DNA from: Hymenobacter busanensis
Lineage (GTDB): Bacteria; Bacteroidota; Bacteroidia; Cytophagales; Hymenobacteraceae
DNA: 64,000 nt
Assembly: GCF_008727865.1 (NCBI RefSeq)
Contig: NZ_VTWU01000005.1
Span: forward strand, 248,001-312,000
Reading direction: 5' to 3'
Below, piece by piece: positions 52,449 to 62,065 of the stretch (its first letter is position 1; each line of letters starts with the position of its first letter). The notes under the pieces are model-generated. The model saw nothing but the letters and a program-made list of their open reading frames with translations. It was not told where the DNA came from and ran no database searches. A program made the position numbers and the translations under genes.

Positions 52449-54122
52449 TCAGGGTTTGTTGGAATCAACCACCGGGCGGGCTTCGCGGTTGGCCAGCTCC
52501 CAGGCGGTGTAAAACACCAGCCGGGCGCGCTCGGCCAGCTTGTCGAACTCGATTTTCTCCACGTCGTCGGTGGCTTTGTGGTAGTCCTGGTGCAGGCCGC
52601 TGGTGTAGAAAATGACCGGCACGCCGCGCCGGGCAAAGTTGTAGTGGTCGGAGCGGTAGTAGAGCTGCTCGGGGTCGGCGGGGTCGTTGTAGCGGTAGTC
52701 GAGCTTGAAGCGGCTGTGCTTGGCGTTGGTGGCTTCGCTGAGTGCGTGCAGCTCGGAGGAGAGCTTGTCGGCGCCGATCAGGTAGAGGTAACGGTCTTTG
52801 GCGGTGTGCATGGGGTCGGTGCGGCCCACCATGTCGATGTTCAGGTCGGCCACGGTTTGGGCCAGCGGCTGCACGGGGTGGCTGGTGTAGAAATCGGAGC
52901 CCAGCAGGCCACGCTCTTCGCCCGCGTTCAGCAAAAACAGGATGCTGCGGCGTGGTCCGCGGCCTTCTTTCTTGGCCTGGCTGAACGCCTGGGCCAACTC
53001 CAGCACCGCCGACGTGCCCGAGCCGTCGTCGTCGGCGCCGTTGTAAATCGTGTCGTGCTCAATGCCCACGTGGTCGTAGTGCGCCGACACCACCAGCACC
53101 TCGTCCTTTTTGTCGGTGCCTTCCAGAAAGCCCAGCACGTTTTCGGAAGCCAGTTCCTGACGGGCCTGCGGCACAAACACCTCAAATGCGGCCGGCTTGA
53201 AGCTGGCCGTCGGCGGCTTGGCGCTGCTGTAGCTGCCCAGCACGTAATCGGCTAAGGCCTGCGGGGTGGTGCCCAGCAGCGCGGCGCCCATGTCGAGCGA
53301 GGTCAGGTAGGTGCCGAGGCCGGTGGGCGGCACGTCGGTGAGCAGCAGGCCGGTGGCGGGCGGCGCGGGCGAATCGAGCAGCTCGTAGGCCGGCTCGGCC
53401 AGCTGCGGCGCCATGCCCAGGGCCATCGAACGAAACTCCTTGGCCGGCGCGAAAGTGACAACCCACACGCTGCGGGCGCCTTTGTCGCGGGCCAGGGCGG
53501 CTTTGCGAAACGGGCCGCTCCACTCGCTTTCCTGCTTGCCGCCCGATAACAGAAAATGACCCCGGCCGTCGGTCGGTTCGCCTTGCAGCACTACCACGTC
53601 GCGGCCTTTCACGTCTTGCCCGGCGTAGTCGTTGTAGCGGTCGGTTTCGATACCGAAGCCCAGAAAGAGCGGCGCGGCGGGGGCCTGGATGCGAAAAGCG
53701 GACGGTCCGAAGCCCGCAAAATCATGCAGACCCTCAAAGGTTCGGCTGCCCAGGCGCATAATGGCCACACCTTCGGCGGCGAAGCGTACCAGCCGGAAAG
53801 GCTGCAGATACGCACTGGCCGCGCCCGTCAGGGGGCCTTGCAGCCCGAGGTCAGCAAACTGCTTGCTTAGGTAGTCGGCCGCCAGCTTCTGGCCTTTCTC
53901 GCCGGTGGCCCGGCCCTCGAAGGCGTCCGAAGCCAGCACCGATAAATGCTGGCGCAGGTCGGCCGCCGTGATGGTGGCGGCGTAGGCTGCGGCGTCGTCG
54001 CTGACCGTTGCTAGGGCGGCGGTAGTCTTGGTCTTGACTTTGACCTTGCTCTGTGCCCAAACGGGGATGGAAGCTGCGGCAGTGCTGACAAGCGCCAGGG
54101 CCAGAATGAAGCGTTTTAGCAT
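52449..54122 (-). CDS. M28 family metallopeptidase, copy 1
   Basis: Secreted zinc peptidase (557 residues), probably an aminopeptidase. ATG 54122 begins a signal peptide (MLKRFILALALVSTAAAS to about 23); an in-frame start at 54185 is rejected because it adds a polar leader. A Lys/Thr-rich stretch (SKVKVKTKT) follows. A PA-like insert lies about 130-340; the di-zinc catalytic domain has VVSAHYDHVGI, NGADDDGSGTSAVLE, the Glu pair in NAGEERGLLGSDFY, NIDMVGRTD and YRSDHYNFARRGVPVIF. All ligands are present. It ends VVDSNKP like the two paralogues to its right. Confidence 0.9.
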   Translation of the reverse strand: MLKRFILALALVSTAAASIPVWAQSKVKVKTKTTAALATVSDDAAAYAATITAADLRQHLSVLASDAFEGRATGEKGQKLAADYLSKQFADLGLQGPLTGAASAYLQPFRLVRFAAEGVAIMRLGSRTFEGLHDFAGFGPSAFRIQAPAAPLFLGFGIETDRYNDYAGQDVKGRDVVVLQGEPTDGRGHFLLSGGKQESEWSGPFRKAALARDKGARSVWVVTFAPAKEFRSMALGMAPQLAEPAYELLDSPAPPATGLLLTDVPPTGLGTYLTSLDMGAALLGTTPQALADYVLGSYSSAKPPTASFKPAAFEVFVPQARQELASENVLGFLEGTDKKDEVLVVSAHYDHVGIEHDTIYNGADDDGSGTSAVLELAQAFSQAKKEGRGPRRSILFLLNAGEERGLLGSDFYTSHPVQPLAQTVADLNIDMVGRTDPMHTAKDRYLYLIGADKLSSELHALSEATNAKHSRFKLDYRYNDPADPEQLYYRSDHYNFARRGVPVIFYTSGLHQDYHKATDDVEKIEFDKLAERARLVFYTAWELANREARPVVDSNKP

Positions 54123-54155
54123 CGGAAAGAGGAGCCGACAGGCGCGGGTAAAACG

Positions 54156-54205
54156 AAATGGCCGATTGCCGCCCGAGCAAGACACTCAGCAACAATCAGC
54201 CATTT
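54156..54205. repeat. Palindromic element between M28 genes 1 and 2
   Basis: AAATGGCCGATTG (54156-54168) pairs with CAATCAGCCATTT (54193-54205) with one G-T pair. It resembles in style the elements in the atp operon and lies between two tandem paralogues. Confidence 0.65.
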
Positions 54206-54221
54206 GGCAATCAAGAATCAA

Positions 54222-55904
54222 TTACGGCTTATTCGAGTCGACCACAATGCGCTGGTCGCGGTTGACCAGCTCCCAGGCAGTATGGAACACCAGCCGGTCG
54301 CGCTTTTCCATCAGCGGAAACTCAATCTTGTCGACTTCGTCGGTTTCCTGGTGGTAGTCGGCATGGTCGCCGGTGGTGTAGAAAATGACCGGCACGCGGT
54401 GCTTGGCGAAGTTGTAGTGGTCGGAGCGGTAGTACACGCGCTCGGGGTCGGCGGGGTCGTTGTAGCGGTAGTCCAGGTCGAGCTGGGTGTACTGCTTGTT
54501 CATGGCCTCGTTGATGGCGTGCAGCTCCGAGGACAGCTTATCGGAGCCCACCAAGCACACGTACTGGTCGCCGACTTTGTGCTTGTCGTCGGTGCGGCCC
54601 ACCATGTCCAGGTTCAGGTCGGCAATGGTTTGCTCGAGCGGAAACACGGGGTGGTCGGTGTAGTATTCCGAGCCGAAGAGGCCTTCTTCCTCGCCCGTCA
54701 CCGTCAGAAACAGAATGCTGCGGCGCGGGCCGTGGCCCTCTTGCTTGGCCTGCACAAACGCCTGCGCCATTTCCAGCACCGACACCGTGCCCGAGCCGTC
54801 GTCGTCGGCGCCGTTGAACACCTTCCCGTCGCGGATGCCCAGGTGGTCGTAGTGGGCCGATACCACCAGCACCTCGTCCTTCTTGTCGGAGCCTTCGAGG
54901 TAGCCCATCACGTTTTCGGTGGCGAAGGTTTCCATCTTGCGCGGCGCCCGAATAACTACTTTCTCGGGCCGAAACGCGGCTTTGGTGGGCTTGCCAGCTG
55001 TGGCCACAGCGGCCTGGTATTTGGCCACGCCCTCGGCCGAGGTGTTCAGCAGCTCGAGGCCCACGGGCGTCGACACAAAGAACGTGGCGGCACGAGCCAC
55101 CGGCGCCTGCTCCTTGCTCATGCCCAGCGCCTGGGCCGGCATGCTCATGCGCGGGCGCTGCAGGTAAGGCTTGAGGCGCGTGAGGCTTTGGGTGAATTTG
55201 GCCGCATCGGGGTTGACGAAAAAGACGCTGCGGGCGCCCTTTTCAGTGGCCAGCGCAGCCTTGGCGCGCGAATCGGTGCCCCACTTGCTGGGCTTGCCGG
55301 TGGTGCTCAGCAAGGGCTTGCCGTCTTTCAGCGGCTCGCCCAGCAGCACCACCACGTCCTTGCCCTTCACGTCGAGGGTGGCGTAGTCGTTGTAGTCGCC
55401 CTGCTCGATGCCGTAGCCGGCAAACACCGGCTGCAAGGTGGTTTCCTGGCTGAACGGCGAGTCGCCGCTCGCATAAAAATCCGTCATCCAGGCGTAGCTC
55501 TGCTTGCCAATCTGCAGCTTCATTTTGGCAAGGTCCCAGAGGCTGCGCTCCAGCGTAAAGTGCTGAATAAACGGGTTGTCGGAATCCTTCACGGGGCCGG
55601 CCAACCCAATTTGCCGGAATTGCTGGGCCAGGTAAGCCGCCGCCATTTTCTGCCCTTTCTCACCGGTTTCGCGGCCTTCGTACTCGTCGGAGGCCAGCAC
55701 CGACAAGTGCTGGCGCAGGTCTTCCTGGGTGATGGTATTGGCGTAATTCACCGACCAATCGGTAGCCGGCGCCGCGGTGGCGGGCTGCTCGGTTTTGGTT
55801 TTGGTCTTGACTTTGGTTTTGCCTTGGGCCACGGCCTGCGAAGCCGGGGCTAGCGCAACGCACGCGGCGGCCAGGGCCAGCGCAGAGAGTAATGGGTTGG
55901 GCAT
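54222..55904 (-). CDS. M28 family metallopeptidase, copy 2
   Basis: 560-residue secreted zinc peptidase. ATG 55904 begins a signal peptide ending near AVAQGKTK, followed by a Lys/Thr repeat. Catalytic-domain ligands are complete: VVSAHYDHLGI, NGADDDGSGTVSVLEMAQAF, TGEEEGLFGSEYYTDH, NLDMVGRTD and YRSDHYNFAKHRVPVIF. It is closer to copy 3 than to copy 1, judging from TVTGEE, EYYTDHPVFPLEQTIADLN and the substrate-side region. All three genes are on the minus strand, gaps about 100 nt. Confidence 0.92.
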   Translation of the reverse strand: MPNPLLSALALAAACVALAPASQAVAQGKTKVKTKTKTEQPATAAPATDWSVNYANTITQEDLRQHLSVLASDEYEGRETGEKGQKMAAAYLAQQFRQIGLAGPVKDSDNPFIQHFTLERSLWDLAKMKLQIGKQSYAWMTDFYASGDSPFSQETTLQPVFAGYGIEQGDYNDYATLDVKGKDVVVLLGEPLKDGKPLLSTTGKPSKWGTDSRAKAALATEKGARSVFFVNPDAAKFTQSLTRLKPYLQRPRMSMPAQALGMSKEQAPVARAATFFVSTPVGLELLNTSAEGVAKYQAAVATAGKPTKAAFRPEKVVIRAPRKMETFATENVMGYLEGSDKKDEVLVVSAHYDHLGIRDGKVFNGADDDGSGTVSVLEMAQAFVQAKQEGHGPRRSILFLTVTGEEEGLFGSEYYTDHPVFPLEQTIADLNLDMVGRTDDKHKVGDQYVCLVGSDKLSSELHAINEAMNKQYTQLDLDYRYNDPADPERVYYRSDHYNFAKHRVPVIFYTTGDHADYHQETDEVDKIEFPLMEKRDRLVFHTAWELVNRDQRIVVDSNKP

Positions 55905-56006
55905 GGGAGCGGGGAGAGAGAAGTAGCGGGAAAGCACCAGCCGAATGGCTGCCGGTGGCAGCGCAGTGCGCCCGGCCACCGGCAGCCAGTCACGGTCAGC
56001 ACATCA

Positions 56007-57707
56007 TTAGGGTTTGTTTGAGTCGACCACGATGCGGTTGTCGCGGTTGGCCAGCTCCCAAGCCGAGTAGAACACCAGGCGGGCGCGCTTTTCCATCTTC
56101 GGAAACTCGATTTTCTCGATTTCGTCGCCTGCGCCGTGGTAGTCGTCGTGCACGCCGTTGAAGAAAAACGCCACCGGGATTTTGTGCTTGGCGAAGTTGT
56201 AGTGGTCGGAGCGGTAGTAGAAGCGGTTCGGGTCGCCGGGGTCGTTGAAGCGGTAGTCCAGGTCCATCTGGATGTACTGCTTGTTGGCGGTTTCCACAAT
56301 CTGGTACAGCTCCGAGGAGAGCTTGTCGGAGCCGATGACGTACACGTAGTCGGCTTTGCCTTCGTGGTCTTTGTCGGTGCGGCCTACCATGTCGATGTTC
56401 AGGTCGACGATGGTCTGCTCAAGCGGAAACACGGGGTGGTCGGTGTAGTATTCCGAGCCCAGCAGGCCCTTTTCCTCGCCCGTCACCGTCAGAAACAGAA
56501 TGCTGCGGCGCGGACCGTGACCTTCGGCTTTGGCTTGGGTGAAGGCCTGCGCCATTTCCAGCACCGATACCGTGCCCGAGCCGTCGTCGTCGGCGCCGTT
56601 GTGCACCTGCCCGCCGATGATGCCGATGTGGTCGTAGTGCGCCGACACCACCATGATTTCGTCTTTCTTGTCGGTGCCTTCCAGGAAGCCCAGCACATTT
56701 TCCGTCGTAAACGGCTCCACTTTCTTGGGCGCGTTCAGCGTGAGTTTGGCCGGCTTGAATTTGCTGGGCAGCGCCTTGTTGGCTTTGTTCACCGAAGCCA
56801 TATAGGCCGTCAGGCCCGCCTCGGTGGTGCCCAGGAGTTTGGCCCCCGCCGCCTGCGACACGAAGAACGTGGCGGCTTTGGCGTCTTTCTTGGCATCCAT
56901 AAACCGAATGCTCGGCCGGCTCAGGTAGGGCGCCATGCGCGCCGCCGATTTGCTGAAGCTGTCTTTGGCATCGGCGTACACGAAGAACACGCTGCGGGCG
57001 CCCTTCTGCGTGGCCAGCGCCGACTTGGCGCGGAAATCCATGCCCCATTTGCTGGGCTGGCCCTCTTTGCCCAGCAGGGCTTTGCCATCCTGGTTCGGCT
57101 CGCCTAGCAGCACAATCAGGTCTTTGCCTTTCACGTCGCCCAGGGCGGCGTAGTCGGAGTAGCCTTCCTGCTCGATGCCGTAACCGGCAAACACCGGCTG
57201 CAAGGTGGTGGCCGTCTGAAAAGGCGAGCTGCCGTAGCCGTAGAAATCCTTCATCCACTGGTAGCTCTGGGTGCCCACTTTCAGGGTGCCGGTGCCCGTC
57301 CAGGTGCTGCGCTCCATGGTAAAGTGCTGCAGGTAGGGGTTGTCGGAATCCTTCACCGGCCCCACAAGGCCCATTGCCTTGAACTGCTGCGCAATGTATT
57401 CGGCGGCCATTTTTTGACCGATTTCGCCGGTTTCGCGGCCCTCAAACTTATCCGACGCCAGCACCGAGAGGTGCATGCGCAGGTCGTTCATGTTGATGGT
57501 GCCGGCGTACTGGGTGTTCCAGTCGGTAATAATCGGGGCCTGGCGGCCGGTGCCGGCCGGTGCCGCTTCCATTGCCGGCGTTACGGGCGTTTCGGTTTTG
57601 GCCTTGCGCTTAACTTTTACTTTGCCGGGCTTGGCGTCCTGGGCCAGGGCCGGCGAGGCTACCAGGCCCGCGGCCAGCAGCAGGGCCGGAAACAATTTGT
57701 ACGTCAT
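56007..57707 (-). CDS. M28 family metallopeptidase, copy 3
   Basis: 566-residue secreted zinc peptidase and first gene of the tandem array. The signal peptide ends SPALAQ (about residue 22). Catalytic motifs: VVSAHYDHIGI, NGADDDGSGTVSVLEMAQAF, TGEEKGLLGSEYYTDH, NIDMVGRTDKDHEG, YRSDHYNFAKHKIPVAF. The C-terminus is again VVDSNKP. TGTCTTTG on the minus strand near 57771-57778 is a possible -7 element with one mismatch. Confidence 0.92.
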   Translation of the reverse strand: MTYKLFPALLLAAGLVASPALAQDAKPGKVKVKRKAKTETPVTPAMEAAPAGTGRQAPIITDWNTQYAGTINMNDLRMHLSVLASDKFEGRETGEIGQKMAAEYIAQQFKAMGLVGPVKDSDNPYLQHFTMERSTWTGTGTLKVGTQSYQWMKDFYGYGSSPFQTATTLQPVFAGYGIEQEGYSDYAALGDVKGKDLIVLLGEPNQDGKALLGKEGQPSKWGMDFRAKSALATQKGARSVFFVYADAKDSFSKSAARMAPYLSRPSIRFMDAKKDAKAATFFVSQAAGAKLLGTTEAGLTAYMASVNKANKALPSKFKPAKLTLNAPKKVEPFTTENVLGFLEGTDKKDEIMVVSAHYDHIGIIGGQVHNGADDDGSGTVSVLEMAQAFTQAKAEGHGPRRSILFLTVTGEEKGLLGSEYYTDHPVFPLEQTIVDLNIDMVGRTDKDHEGKADYVYVIGSDKLSSELYQIVETANKQYIQMDLDYRFNDPGDPNRFYYRSDHYNFAKHKIPVAFFFNGVHDDYHGAGDEIEKIEFPKMEKRARLVFYSAWELANRDNRIVVDSNKP

Positions 57708-57842
57708 AGGCTAGCCGCCGTGGCGGGCGGTAGGGGAAGTGGGTGAGTGAATGGGAACCGAGAGACGCTGCAAAGACAGCGCCAGCGGCGGGGAGTTGCC
57801 CCAAGATAGGCAGCCACCGCGTTGTGGCTGGGCGCCGGCTGG

Positions 57843-58322
57843 CTACTCCTTTACAATGAGTACCGTGGCGTAGGCAGCCACGCCTTCGCGCCGGCCTACA
57901 AAGCCCAGCTTTTCGGTGGTGGTGGCTTTGATGCTGATGTCGTCTTCTGCAATGCCCATCACGCCGGCCAGCACGCGGCGCATTTCTGGAATGTGCGGGT
58001 TCACCTTGGGCGCTTCCAAGCAAATGGTCGAGTCGATGTTGCCGACCTGGTAGCCGCGCTCCTGCAGTAGCTGCATCACGCCGGCAAGCAGGCGCTTGGA
58101 GTCGATGCCTTTGTACTGCGGGTCGGTGTCGGGGAAATGGAAGCCGATGTCGCGCAGGTTGGCCGCGCCCAGCAGCGCGTCGCAGATGACGTGGATGAGC
58201 ACGTCGGCATCGGAGTGGCCGAGGGCGCCGTGGGTGTGGGGCACCAGAATGCCGCCGAGCCAGAAGGGTAGGCCCTCCTGCAACTGGTGAACGTCGTAGC
58301 CGAAGCCGGTACGAATGCGCAT
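57843..58322 (-). CDS. ispF: 2-C-methyl-D-erythritol 2,4-cyclodiphosphate synthase
   Basis: Fifth enzyme of the MEP isoprenoid pathway (159 residues), making the cyclic diphosphate with release of CMP. Metal ligands Asp10, His12 (GYDVHQL) and His44 are visible, with GHSDADVLIHVICDALLGA, GFHFPDTD and the trimer-site TTTEKLGFVGR. The ATG at 58322 gives the usual N-terminus. A near-consensus minus-strand TACCTTCG lies at 58362-58355. Stand-alone here, separate from ispD. Confidence 0.97.
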   Translation of the reverse strand: MRIRTGFGYDVHQLQEGLPFWLGGILVPHTHGALGHSDADVLIHVICDALLGAANLRDIGFHFPDTDPQYKGIDSKRLLAGVMQLLQERGYQVGNIDSTICLEAPKVNPHIPEMRRVLAGVMGIAEDDISIKATTTEKLGFVGRREGVAAYATVLIVKE

Positions 58323-58517
58323 GGAGTCGGGGAAATGGGAGGTAAAACGAAGGCCGAAGGTACGGGAGGTTGCGGGCTTGCCTCACCGCAACGCAGCCTG
58401 AAACGCGGAAACCGACGGCCGGAAATATTTGTGGGCGCCTATAAAGTAATCTGCGCCATGCGGCGTCTACCCAGCTGGGAACTCACCGGCGCATGATTAT
58501 GTATCCAAAAAAATAAC

Positions 58518-58549
58518 ATGGAAACTTTGGAGTCATTAAAAGTTTCCAT
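58518..58549 (+). promoter_or_regulatory. Probable TetR operator
   Basis: Perfect 11-bp inverted repeat: ATGGAAACTTT (58518-58528) and AAAGTTTCCAT (58539-58549), with a 10-nt centre. It covers the -33 region (TTTG at 58526-58529) and ends 3 nt before the -7 element, in front of a TetR gene and its efflux operon. The size and placement are those of a classic self-regulating TetR site. Confidence 0.8.
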
Positions 58550-58559
58550 TGTACCTTTG
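58526..58559 (+). promoter_or_regulatory. Promoter of the TetR-efflux operon
   Basis: TTTG at 58526-58529, 22-nt spacer, TACCTTTG at 58552-58559. The ATG is only 11 nt after the -7 element, so the transcript leader is very short. Confidence 0.7.
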
Positions 58560-58569
58560 TGGCGTGAGT

Positions 58570-59184
58570 ATGGAAATCAAGGACCGGATCTTGCTGGCCG
58601 CTGTCGAGCTGTTCATGCGCAACGGCATCCGCAGCGTTTCGATGGATGACATTGCCACCCACTTGGGCATGTCGAAAAAAACCCTCTACAAATGGTTTGA
58701 AAACAAGGACCAAATTGTGTTGGCCGTCATGCAGGGCCGCCTCAACAAAGAGGAAGTCGACTGCGAACAGGCCTTCCTGACGGGCGCCAATGCCCTGGAG
58801 GCCATGTTCAACCTGGTGCAGTGGCACCAAGGCATGCTGGCCACCATTCACCCCAGCGTGTTTCACGAACTGCAGAAATACTACCCCCAGGCCTGGGCCC
58901 TGTTTGAAGAGCACAAAAACAACTTCATCCTGCAGAAAGTGGTGGCCAACATTCGCCGCGGCATGGAAGAAGGCCTCTACCGCCCCGACCTGGATGTGGA
59001 CGTGCTGGCCCGCCTGCACCTGGCCGAAATCGAGCTGATGTTCAACAACACGGTGTTTCCGCCCAAGCAATTCGGCATCCAGCGCGTCAATACGGCCCTG
59101 GTCGAGCACTTCCTGACGGGCATTTCCACCCTGCAGGGCCACAAGCTTATCAACGAGTACCGTCAAGTGACGGAAGCTGAATAA
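58570..59184 (+). CDS. TetR-family repressor of efflux operon
   Basis: 204-residue regulator. The helix-turn-helix is near residues 25-46 (SMDDIATHLGMSKKTLYKWF), after a usual N-terminal helix (KDRILLAAVELFMRNGIRSV). The C-terminal ligand-binding half is not of a recognisable subclass. ATG 58570 is preferred to GTG 58564 and TTG 58549, which would overlap the promoter. The first gene of the operon with tolC, hlyD and an RND pump, it very probably represses itself and the pump genes, and releases the inverted repeat when a toxic ligand binds. Confidence 0.9.
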   Translation: MEIKDRILLAAVELFMRNGIRSVSMDDIATHLGMSKKTLYKWFENKDQIVLAVMQGRLNKEEVDCEQAFLTGANALEAMFNLVQWHQGMLATIHPSVFHELQKYYPQAWALFEEHKNNFILQKVVANIRRGMEEGLYRPDLDVDVLARLHLAEIELMFNNTVFPPKQFGIQRVNTALVEHFLTGISTLQGHKLINEYRQVTEAE

Positions 59185-59215
59185 TCAACCCGCTCTCAAC
59201 CACCCATTCCGCTTT

Positions 59216-60775
59216 ATGAGACAAGCGTTTCGCCTACTGCTGCTAGTAGCTGCCTTGGGCTTCCTGGGGCTGCACCAATTACTGGCCCAAACGCCCTCCA
59301 CGGGCCAACCGGTAGCCTCCTCCACGCCCATGTCGCTGAGCCTGCAACAGGCCATCGACTACGCCCTGCAAAACAAATCGACTTTGCAGGCTACCCGTAT
59401 CAACGAGAAAGTGGCCCAGGCCCGCGTCGGCGAAATTCGCTCGGCCGGTTTGCCGCAGGTCAACGTTTCGGGCTCGGTAACCGACAACTACAAGCTGCAG
59501 AAGTCGCTCGTCGACGTGGGCGCTTTCGGGGGCGGGGCCGCTTCCACGCTCGACCCCTTCACGCTGACGCCGGCCCAGCTGGCCGCCCTCAACAACGGGC
59601 AGAACGTGACTTTGTCGCCGACCTACACCAAGCAGGAAGCCGTGGCGCTGCCGCCCCAGCCGATTGCGTTCGGCCTGCAGTGGCAGGGCAACGCGGCCGC
59701 GCAGGCCTCGCAGATGCTCTTCAACGGCTCTTACCTGCTGGGCCTGAAGGCCGCCAAGGTGTACGAGTCGTTGTCGGTGAAGCAAACCCAGCAAAGCGAA
59801 ATCGATGTGACGGAGCAGGTGTCGAAAGCCTACTACAGCACGTTGGTGGCCCGTGAGCGGCTGCAGCTGCTGGCCCGCAACGTGCAGCGCCTCGATACCC
59901 TGCTCTACCAAACGCAGCAGACCTTTAAGGAAGGCTTCGTGGAAAAACTCGACGTCGACCGCCTGCAGGTGCAGGTGAACAACCTGAAAATCGAGCAGCA
60001 GAACGCCCAGCGCCTTATCGACCTGAGCGTGGCCCTGCTGAAGTTTCAGATGGGCCTCGACCAGCGCCAACCCGTGGAGCTGACCGACCGCCTCGACGGG
60101 GCCGTGATAGATGCGGAAGCCGAGCGCGCCCGCCTGCAAAGCGGCAGCACCGCCGAGTTCAACTACAGCAACCGCATCGAGTACTCGGTGCTGGAAACCC
60201 AGCGCGATTTGGCGGTGCTCGACATCCGCAACCGCCGCGCCGGCTACCTGCCCACGCTCAACGCCATTGCCTCCTACGGTTTCGTGGGCTCCGACCCCAA
60301 GCTGGGCGGGCTGATGGAGTTCCGCGGCCCCAACTCGCGCGCCGAAACCGGCTTCATCAACCAGAACTGGTTTGGCTTCGGCAACTTCGGCCTGCAGCTG
60401 AGCGTGCCGGTGTTCGACGGCTTCCGCAAGAAGTACAACATCGAGCAGGGCAAGCTGGCCTTGGAACAGGTGAACAAGGGCTTTACCACCCTGCAGCAGA
60501 GCATCGACCTGCAGCGCACCCAAACGCAGACCACCCTGCAGAACTCGCTCGACGTGCTCAGCAACCAGAAAGCCAACCTCGACCTGGCAACCAACGTGGC
60601 CCGGGTGGCCAAGATCAAATTCCAGGAGGGCGTGGGCTCGAACCTGGAGGTGATTACCGCCGAAACGGACCTGCGCCAGGCTCAGACCAACTACTACTCG
60701 GCCCTCTACGACGTGCTCGTGGCCAAAGTGGATTACAACAAAGCCGCTGGCTCGCTCAGCCAAGCCAAAAAATAA
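59216..60775 (+). CDS. TolC-family outer-membrane efflux channel
   Basis: Outer-membrane tunnel protein (519 residues) of the tripartite pump. Signal peptide to about residue 24 (LHQLLAQ). Two repeats of long helices with the OEP pattern, beginning LQQAIDYALQNKSTLQATRIN and, in the second half, LAVLDIRNRRAGYLPTLNAI with the late block GVGSNLEVITAETDLRQAQT. It follows tetR by 31 nt. Confidence 0.93.
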   Translation: MRQAFRLLLLVAALGFLGLHQLLAQTPSTGQPVASSTPMSLSLQQAIDYALQNKSTLQATRINEKVAQARVGEIRSAGLPQVNVSGSVTDNYKLQKSLVDVGAFGGGAASTLDPFTLTPAQLAALNNGQNVTLSPTYTKQEAVALPPQPIAFGLQWQGNAAAQASQMLFNGSYLLGLKAAKVYESLSVKQTQQSEIDVTEQVSKAYYSTLVARERLQLLARNVQRLDTLLYQTQQTFKEGFVEKLDVDRLQVQVNNLKIEQQNAQRLIDLSVALLKFQMGLDQRQPVELTDRLDGAVIDAEAERARLQSGSTAEFNYSNRIEYSVLETQRDLAVLDIRNRRAGYLPTLNAIASYGFVGSDPKLGGLMEFRGPNSRAETGFINQNWFGFGNFGLQLSVPVFDGFRKKYNIEQGKLALEQVNKGFTTLQQSIDLQRTQTQTTLQNSLDVLSNQKANLDLATNVARVAKIKFQEGVGSNLEVITAETDLRQAQTNYYSALYDVLVAKVDYNKAAGSLSQAKK

Positions 60776-60877
60776 GCGGGCTAGCCCGAACGACTCCTTC
60801 CGCCGATGATTCTCTCCGCGCTTCGCATGAACCGTTCCGCCGCTGCCTCGCACGCTACTGAAAAACGCACTCGCTCC

Positions 60878-61996
60878 ATGAAATACACTACCTCCACGGC
60901 CGTGCTGGCGCTGGCACTGCTGGCTGCCTGCGGCGGCAAACAAGACCCCGCGGCCGAACTGGCCAAACTCAAGCAGGAACAAGCCGCCAACCAAGCCAAG
61001 ATTGCCGAGCTGGAAACCAAGGTGGGCAAGCCCGCCGAGGCCGCGGTGGCAGCCACGCCGGTGTCCACCATCAGCGTGAAGCCCGAAAGCTTCACCAGCT
61101 ACCTGGAAGTGCAGGGCCGCGTCGACTTCGACGAAAACGCCAACGTGTCGCCGCGCATGCCCGGCGTGCTCACCGACATCCGCGTGCAGCGCGGCGACCG
61201 GGTGAGCCGCGGCCAGGTGCTGGCCACGCAGGACGCCTCGGTCCTCGAATCGGGCATTGCCGAGCTGCGCACCCGCCTCGATCTGGCCCGTACGGTGTTT
61301 GAAAAGCAGGACCGTCTCTGGAAACAGCAGATTGGCACCGAAATTCAGTACCTGCAAGCCAAAAACAACTACGAAGCCCTGCAGCGCAGCCTCGCTACCC
61401 AGCAACGCCAGCGCGCCCAGTACAACGTGGTAGCGCCCTTCAGCGGTGTGGTCGACGATGTGCCGGCCAAAGTGGGCGAAAACGGCGCGCCCGGCGTGCC
61501 GGTGGTGCGTTTGGTGAGCGGCTCGGGCGGCAAAATCGTGGCCGACGTGTCGGAAGCCTACGCCAACAGCATTAAGGCGGGTGACGTGGCCCTGGTGACC
61601 ATTCCCGACCTCGGCGGCACCGAAATCAAATCGACGGTGCGCACGGTGAGCCGCACTATTAATCCTACCAGCCGCACCTTCACGGTGGAGCTGCGCCCTA
61701 GCGGGCAAAACGCCGCGCAGCTGCGCCCCAACATGGTGGCCACGGTGCGCATTCAGAACTACAACCGCCAGAACGCCACGGTGCTGCCCGTAGACCTGGT
61801 GCAGCGCGACGAGCAGAACAGCTACGTGTTTGTGGTGGAGCAGAAAGGCGGCCAGAAAGTGGCGGCCAAACGCATCATCCAGATCGGCAACACCTACAAC
61901 GGCAAGGTGGAAGTGACCAACGGCCTGAAGCAGGACGACCAGGTTATTTCGGCCGGCTACCAGAATCTTAACGAAGGACAGGTGGTTAGCCTGTAG
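60878..61996 (+). CDS. RND efflux periplasmic adaptor (HlyD/AcrA family)
   Basis: 372-residue lipoprotein adaptor joining the RND pump and the TolC channel. ATG 60878 starts the signal peptide with lipobox LLAAC (Cys18); an in-frame start at 60806 is rejected. A predicted coiled coil (about 24-50, [20 protein letters not shown]) precedes the lipoyl/hairpin region ([20 protein letters not shown], then [20 protein letters not shown]) and beta-barrel and membrane-proximal domains. The short N-terminal coiled coil before the lipoyl domain is a common Bacteroidota trait. Confidence 0.92.
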   Translation: MKYTTSTAVLALALLAACGGKQDPAAELAKLKQEQAANQAKIAELETKVGKPAEAAVAATPVSTISVKPESFTSYLEVQGRVDFDENANVSPRMPGVLTDIRVQRGDRVSRGQVLATQDASVLESGIAELRTRLDLARTVFEKQDRLWKQQIGTEIQYLQAKNNYEALQRSLATQQRQRAQYNVVAPFSGVVDDVPAKVGENGAPGVPVVRLVSGSGGKIVADVSEAYANSIKAGDVALVTIPDLGGTEIKSTVRTVSRTINPTSRTFTVELRPSGQNAAQLRPNMVATVRIQNYNRQNATVLPVDLVQRDEQNSYVFVVEQKGGQKVAAKRIIQIGNTYNGKVEVTNGLKQDDQVISAGYQNLNEGQVVSL

Positions 61997-62065
61997 CACC
62001 GCTTGGCGGGCCGGCTGCCCGCCGCGGTACCACGAGTATACACCCACATTTAACTGCCGAACGCC

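Noticed and set aside
54204-55853. 549-residue plus-strand open frame opposite M28 copy 2
   Set aside because: Antisense shadow; the minus strand has complete metallopeptidase motifs.
58549-58569. Earlier TTG/GTG starts for the TetR gene
   Set aside because: They would lie in the promoter -7 element or directly beside it; the ATG at 58570 fits the family N-terminus.
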